Assembly (NCBI RefSeq): GCF_025244665.1
Contig: NZ_CP104205.1
Location: forward strand, 1,733,001-1,797,000
Length of the DNA: 64,000 bases
Reading direction: 5' to 3'
From: Maribacter litopenaei
Lineage (GTDB): Bacteria; Bacteroidota; Bacteroidia; Flavobacteriales; Flavobacteriaceae
Below are positions 62,908 to 64,000 of the stretch, piece after piece. Below the pieces are notes generated by a model that searched no databases, was not told where the DNA came from, and saw only the letters and a program-made list of their open reading frames with translations. Position 1 is the first letter of the stretch. The number at the start of each line of letters is the position of its first letter. Both the position numbers and the translations under genes were made by a program.

Positions 62908-64000
62908 TTAACTTATACTTTGAAGATTTACCTTGCTAGCTTCAATGATTTCGTGGATATCATCGTCAAGGATTTCTTTTTTTCTATCCGCAAACTTTAG
63001 GAATTCTTCGTATACCTTGTCCAACTGAGTCTTTGTAAGCTCATAACCTACAAGCTTCGCCCTGTAAGCCAAGGCCGCCCTTCCGCTTCTAGCGGTCAAA
63101 ACAATAGAGGACTCTGTAACACCAACATCAGCTGGATCAATTATTTCGTAGGTTTCCCTATTTTTTATAACACCATCCTGATGTATTCCTGAACTATGGG
63201 CGAAAGCATTCGCACCAACTATGGCCTTATTAGGCTGTACTACCATCCCCATTTTGTTTGAAACCATTTTACTGGTATCGAACAACAATTGACTGTTGAT
63301 AGTAGTATCCAAGTTTAAACTTGGGTGTTGTCTCATAATCATCACCACTTCTTCCAAAGAGGTATTACCAGCTCGTTCCCCAATTCCATTTATAGTACAC
63401 TCTATTTGCCGGGCGCCATTGATTACACCGGCTATGGAATTGGCAGTGGCCAAACCTAGGTCGTTATGACAATGGCAGGAGAGAATAGCTTTGTCAATTC
63501 CCTTTACATTTTCCTTCAGATACTTCATTTTGGCACCATATTCTTCAGGAAGACAATAACCAGTTGTGTCCGGAATGTTTAGGACGGTTGCCCCAGCCTT
63601 AATCACTGCCTCACAGACCCTGGCCAAGAATTCATTATCCGTTCTACCGGCATCCTCGGCATAAAATTCCACATCCTCCACAAATTTCTTTGCATAGCTA
63701 ACTGCCTCTACAGCTCTTTCGATAATGGCCTCCCTATTGGAATTGAATTTGTGCTTTATATGGGAATCGGAAGTGCCTATTCCAGTATGTATTCTTGGTG
63801 TTTTTGCATGTTTTAAGGCTTCTGCGGCAACTTCAATATCTTTCTTGACGGCTCTTGTAAGACCGCAGACGGTAGCGTTCTTTACCAATTTTGCAATACT
63901 TTCAACCGATTTAAAATCGCCAGGACTAGAAATAGGAAACCCCGCTTCTATAATATTTACACCAAGCTCATCTAATCTTTCAGCTATCACTAACTTCTGC
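62908..64000 (-). CDS. leuA: 2-Isopropylmalate synthase (5' end outside the window)
   Basis: LeuA condenses 2-oxoisovalerate with acetyl-CoA, the first committed step of leucine synthesis. The reading frame is open to the right edge of the window; the usual N-terminal motif DGEQ is therefore missing. Seen: [80 protein letters not shown] (metal-binding His), [16 protein letters not shown] and the SGIHQDG box. The C-terminal end suggests a short form without the long regulatory domain. Operon with leuB. Intact as far as visible. Confidence 0.95.
   Translation of the reverse strand, partial: QKLVIAERLDELGVNIIEAGFPISSPGDFKSVESIAKLVKNATVCGLTRAVKKDIEVAAEALKHAKTPRIHTGIGTSDSHIKHKFNSNREAIIERAVEAVSYAKKFVEDVEFYAEDAGRTDNEFLARVCEAVIKAGATVLNIPDTTGYCLPEEYGAKMKYLKENVKGIDKAILSCHCHNDLGLATANSIAGVINGARQIECTINGIGERAGNTSLEEVVMIMRQHPSLNLDTTINSQLLFDTSKMVSNKMGMVVQPNKAIVGANAFAHSSGIHQDGVIKNRETYEIIDPADVGVTESSIVLTARSGRAALAYRAKLVGYELTKTQLDKVYEEFLKFADRKKEILDDDIHEIIEASKVNLQSIS

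Overview
ORGANISM. This is a low-GC chromosomal segment from the Bacteroidota, most likely a marine Flavobacteriaceae (Zobellia/Maribacter/Arenibacter-like; genus not resolvable by eye). The pointers are promoters of the Bacteroidota type (TTG, about 19-21 nt, TAnnTTTG), type IX secretion proteins (PorP/SprF, PorD/DUF4835), a bacillithiol-linked YtxJ protein, a short omega subunit, and lipoproteins with Bacteroidota-style lipoboxes. REGION 1 (1-11107): an integron-like gene-cassette array. At least ten cassettes (A-J) lie between nine spacers. Eight spacers are 113-125 bp; one is 480 bp. In array orientation (minus strand) each cassette begins GTT-N7-A-T and ends with the matching complement closing in AAC. 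Each spacer is a long hairpin starting AAC and ending GTT on the plus strand. Cargo: a uridine-kinase-like P-loop protein, two HEPN-like proteins, lipoproteins, a four-gene MerTP/ArsR/CDF metal operon, a TfoX/NTF2/HxlR set, a membrane protein present in two identical cassette copies, one cassette with no ORF, and a small possible DNA-binding protein. Next to the array and divergent from it is a tyrosine recombinase of XerC/D type, without the IntI-specific insertion. Geometry and site logic match an integron, but recombinase and site details differ. This is the most interesting part of the window. REGION 2 (11.1-41 kb): ordinary core chromosome. It holds a split 5'-nucleotidase pair, dapA, bamD, rpoZ-coaBC-porD, recN, fabI, a glycosyltransferase, ybbR-coaE, a two-component system, gntK-miaA-ion channel-exonuclease, yggS-hbd-Gfo/Idh, pcm, smpB, a PorP fusion, TetR, clpB and ytxJ. 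REGION 3 (41-64 kb): a TPR lipoprotein, glyA, a NarL-type two-component system with a TPR kinase, a tiny exported peptide, a LytTR regulator, a beta-helix lipoprotein, a thioesterase, a glutaminyl cyclase, the SRP RNA gene ffs, an SDR, TlpA-like lipoproteins, an ABC-F ATPase, a fasciclin protein, pheT and leuAB. SEQUENCE QUALITY. Many core genes (recN, glyA, clpB, pheT, bamD and others) are frameshifted. About 20 of the breaks are repaired by restoring one motif, CCAGA/TCTGG, so they look like systematic base-calling errors, perhaps at a modified motif, rather than gene decay. I annotate such genes over their full span.
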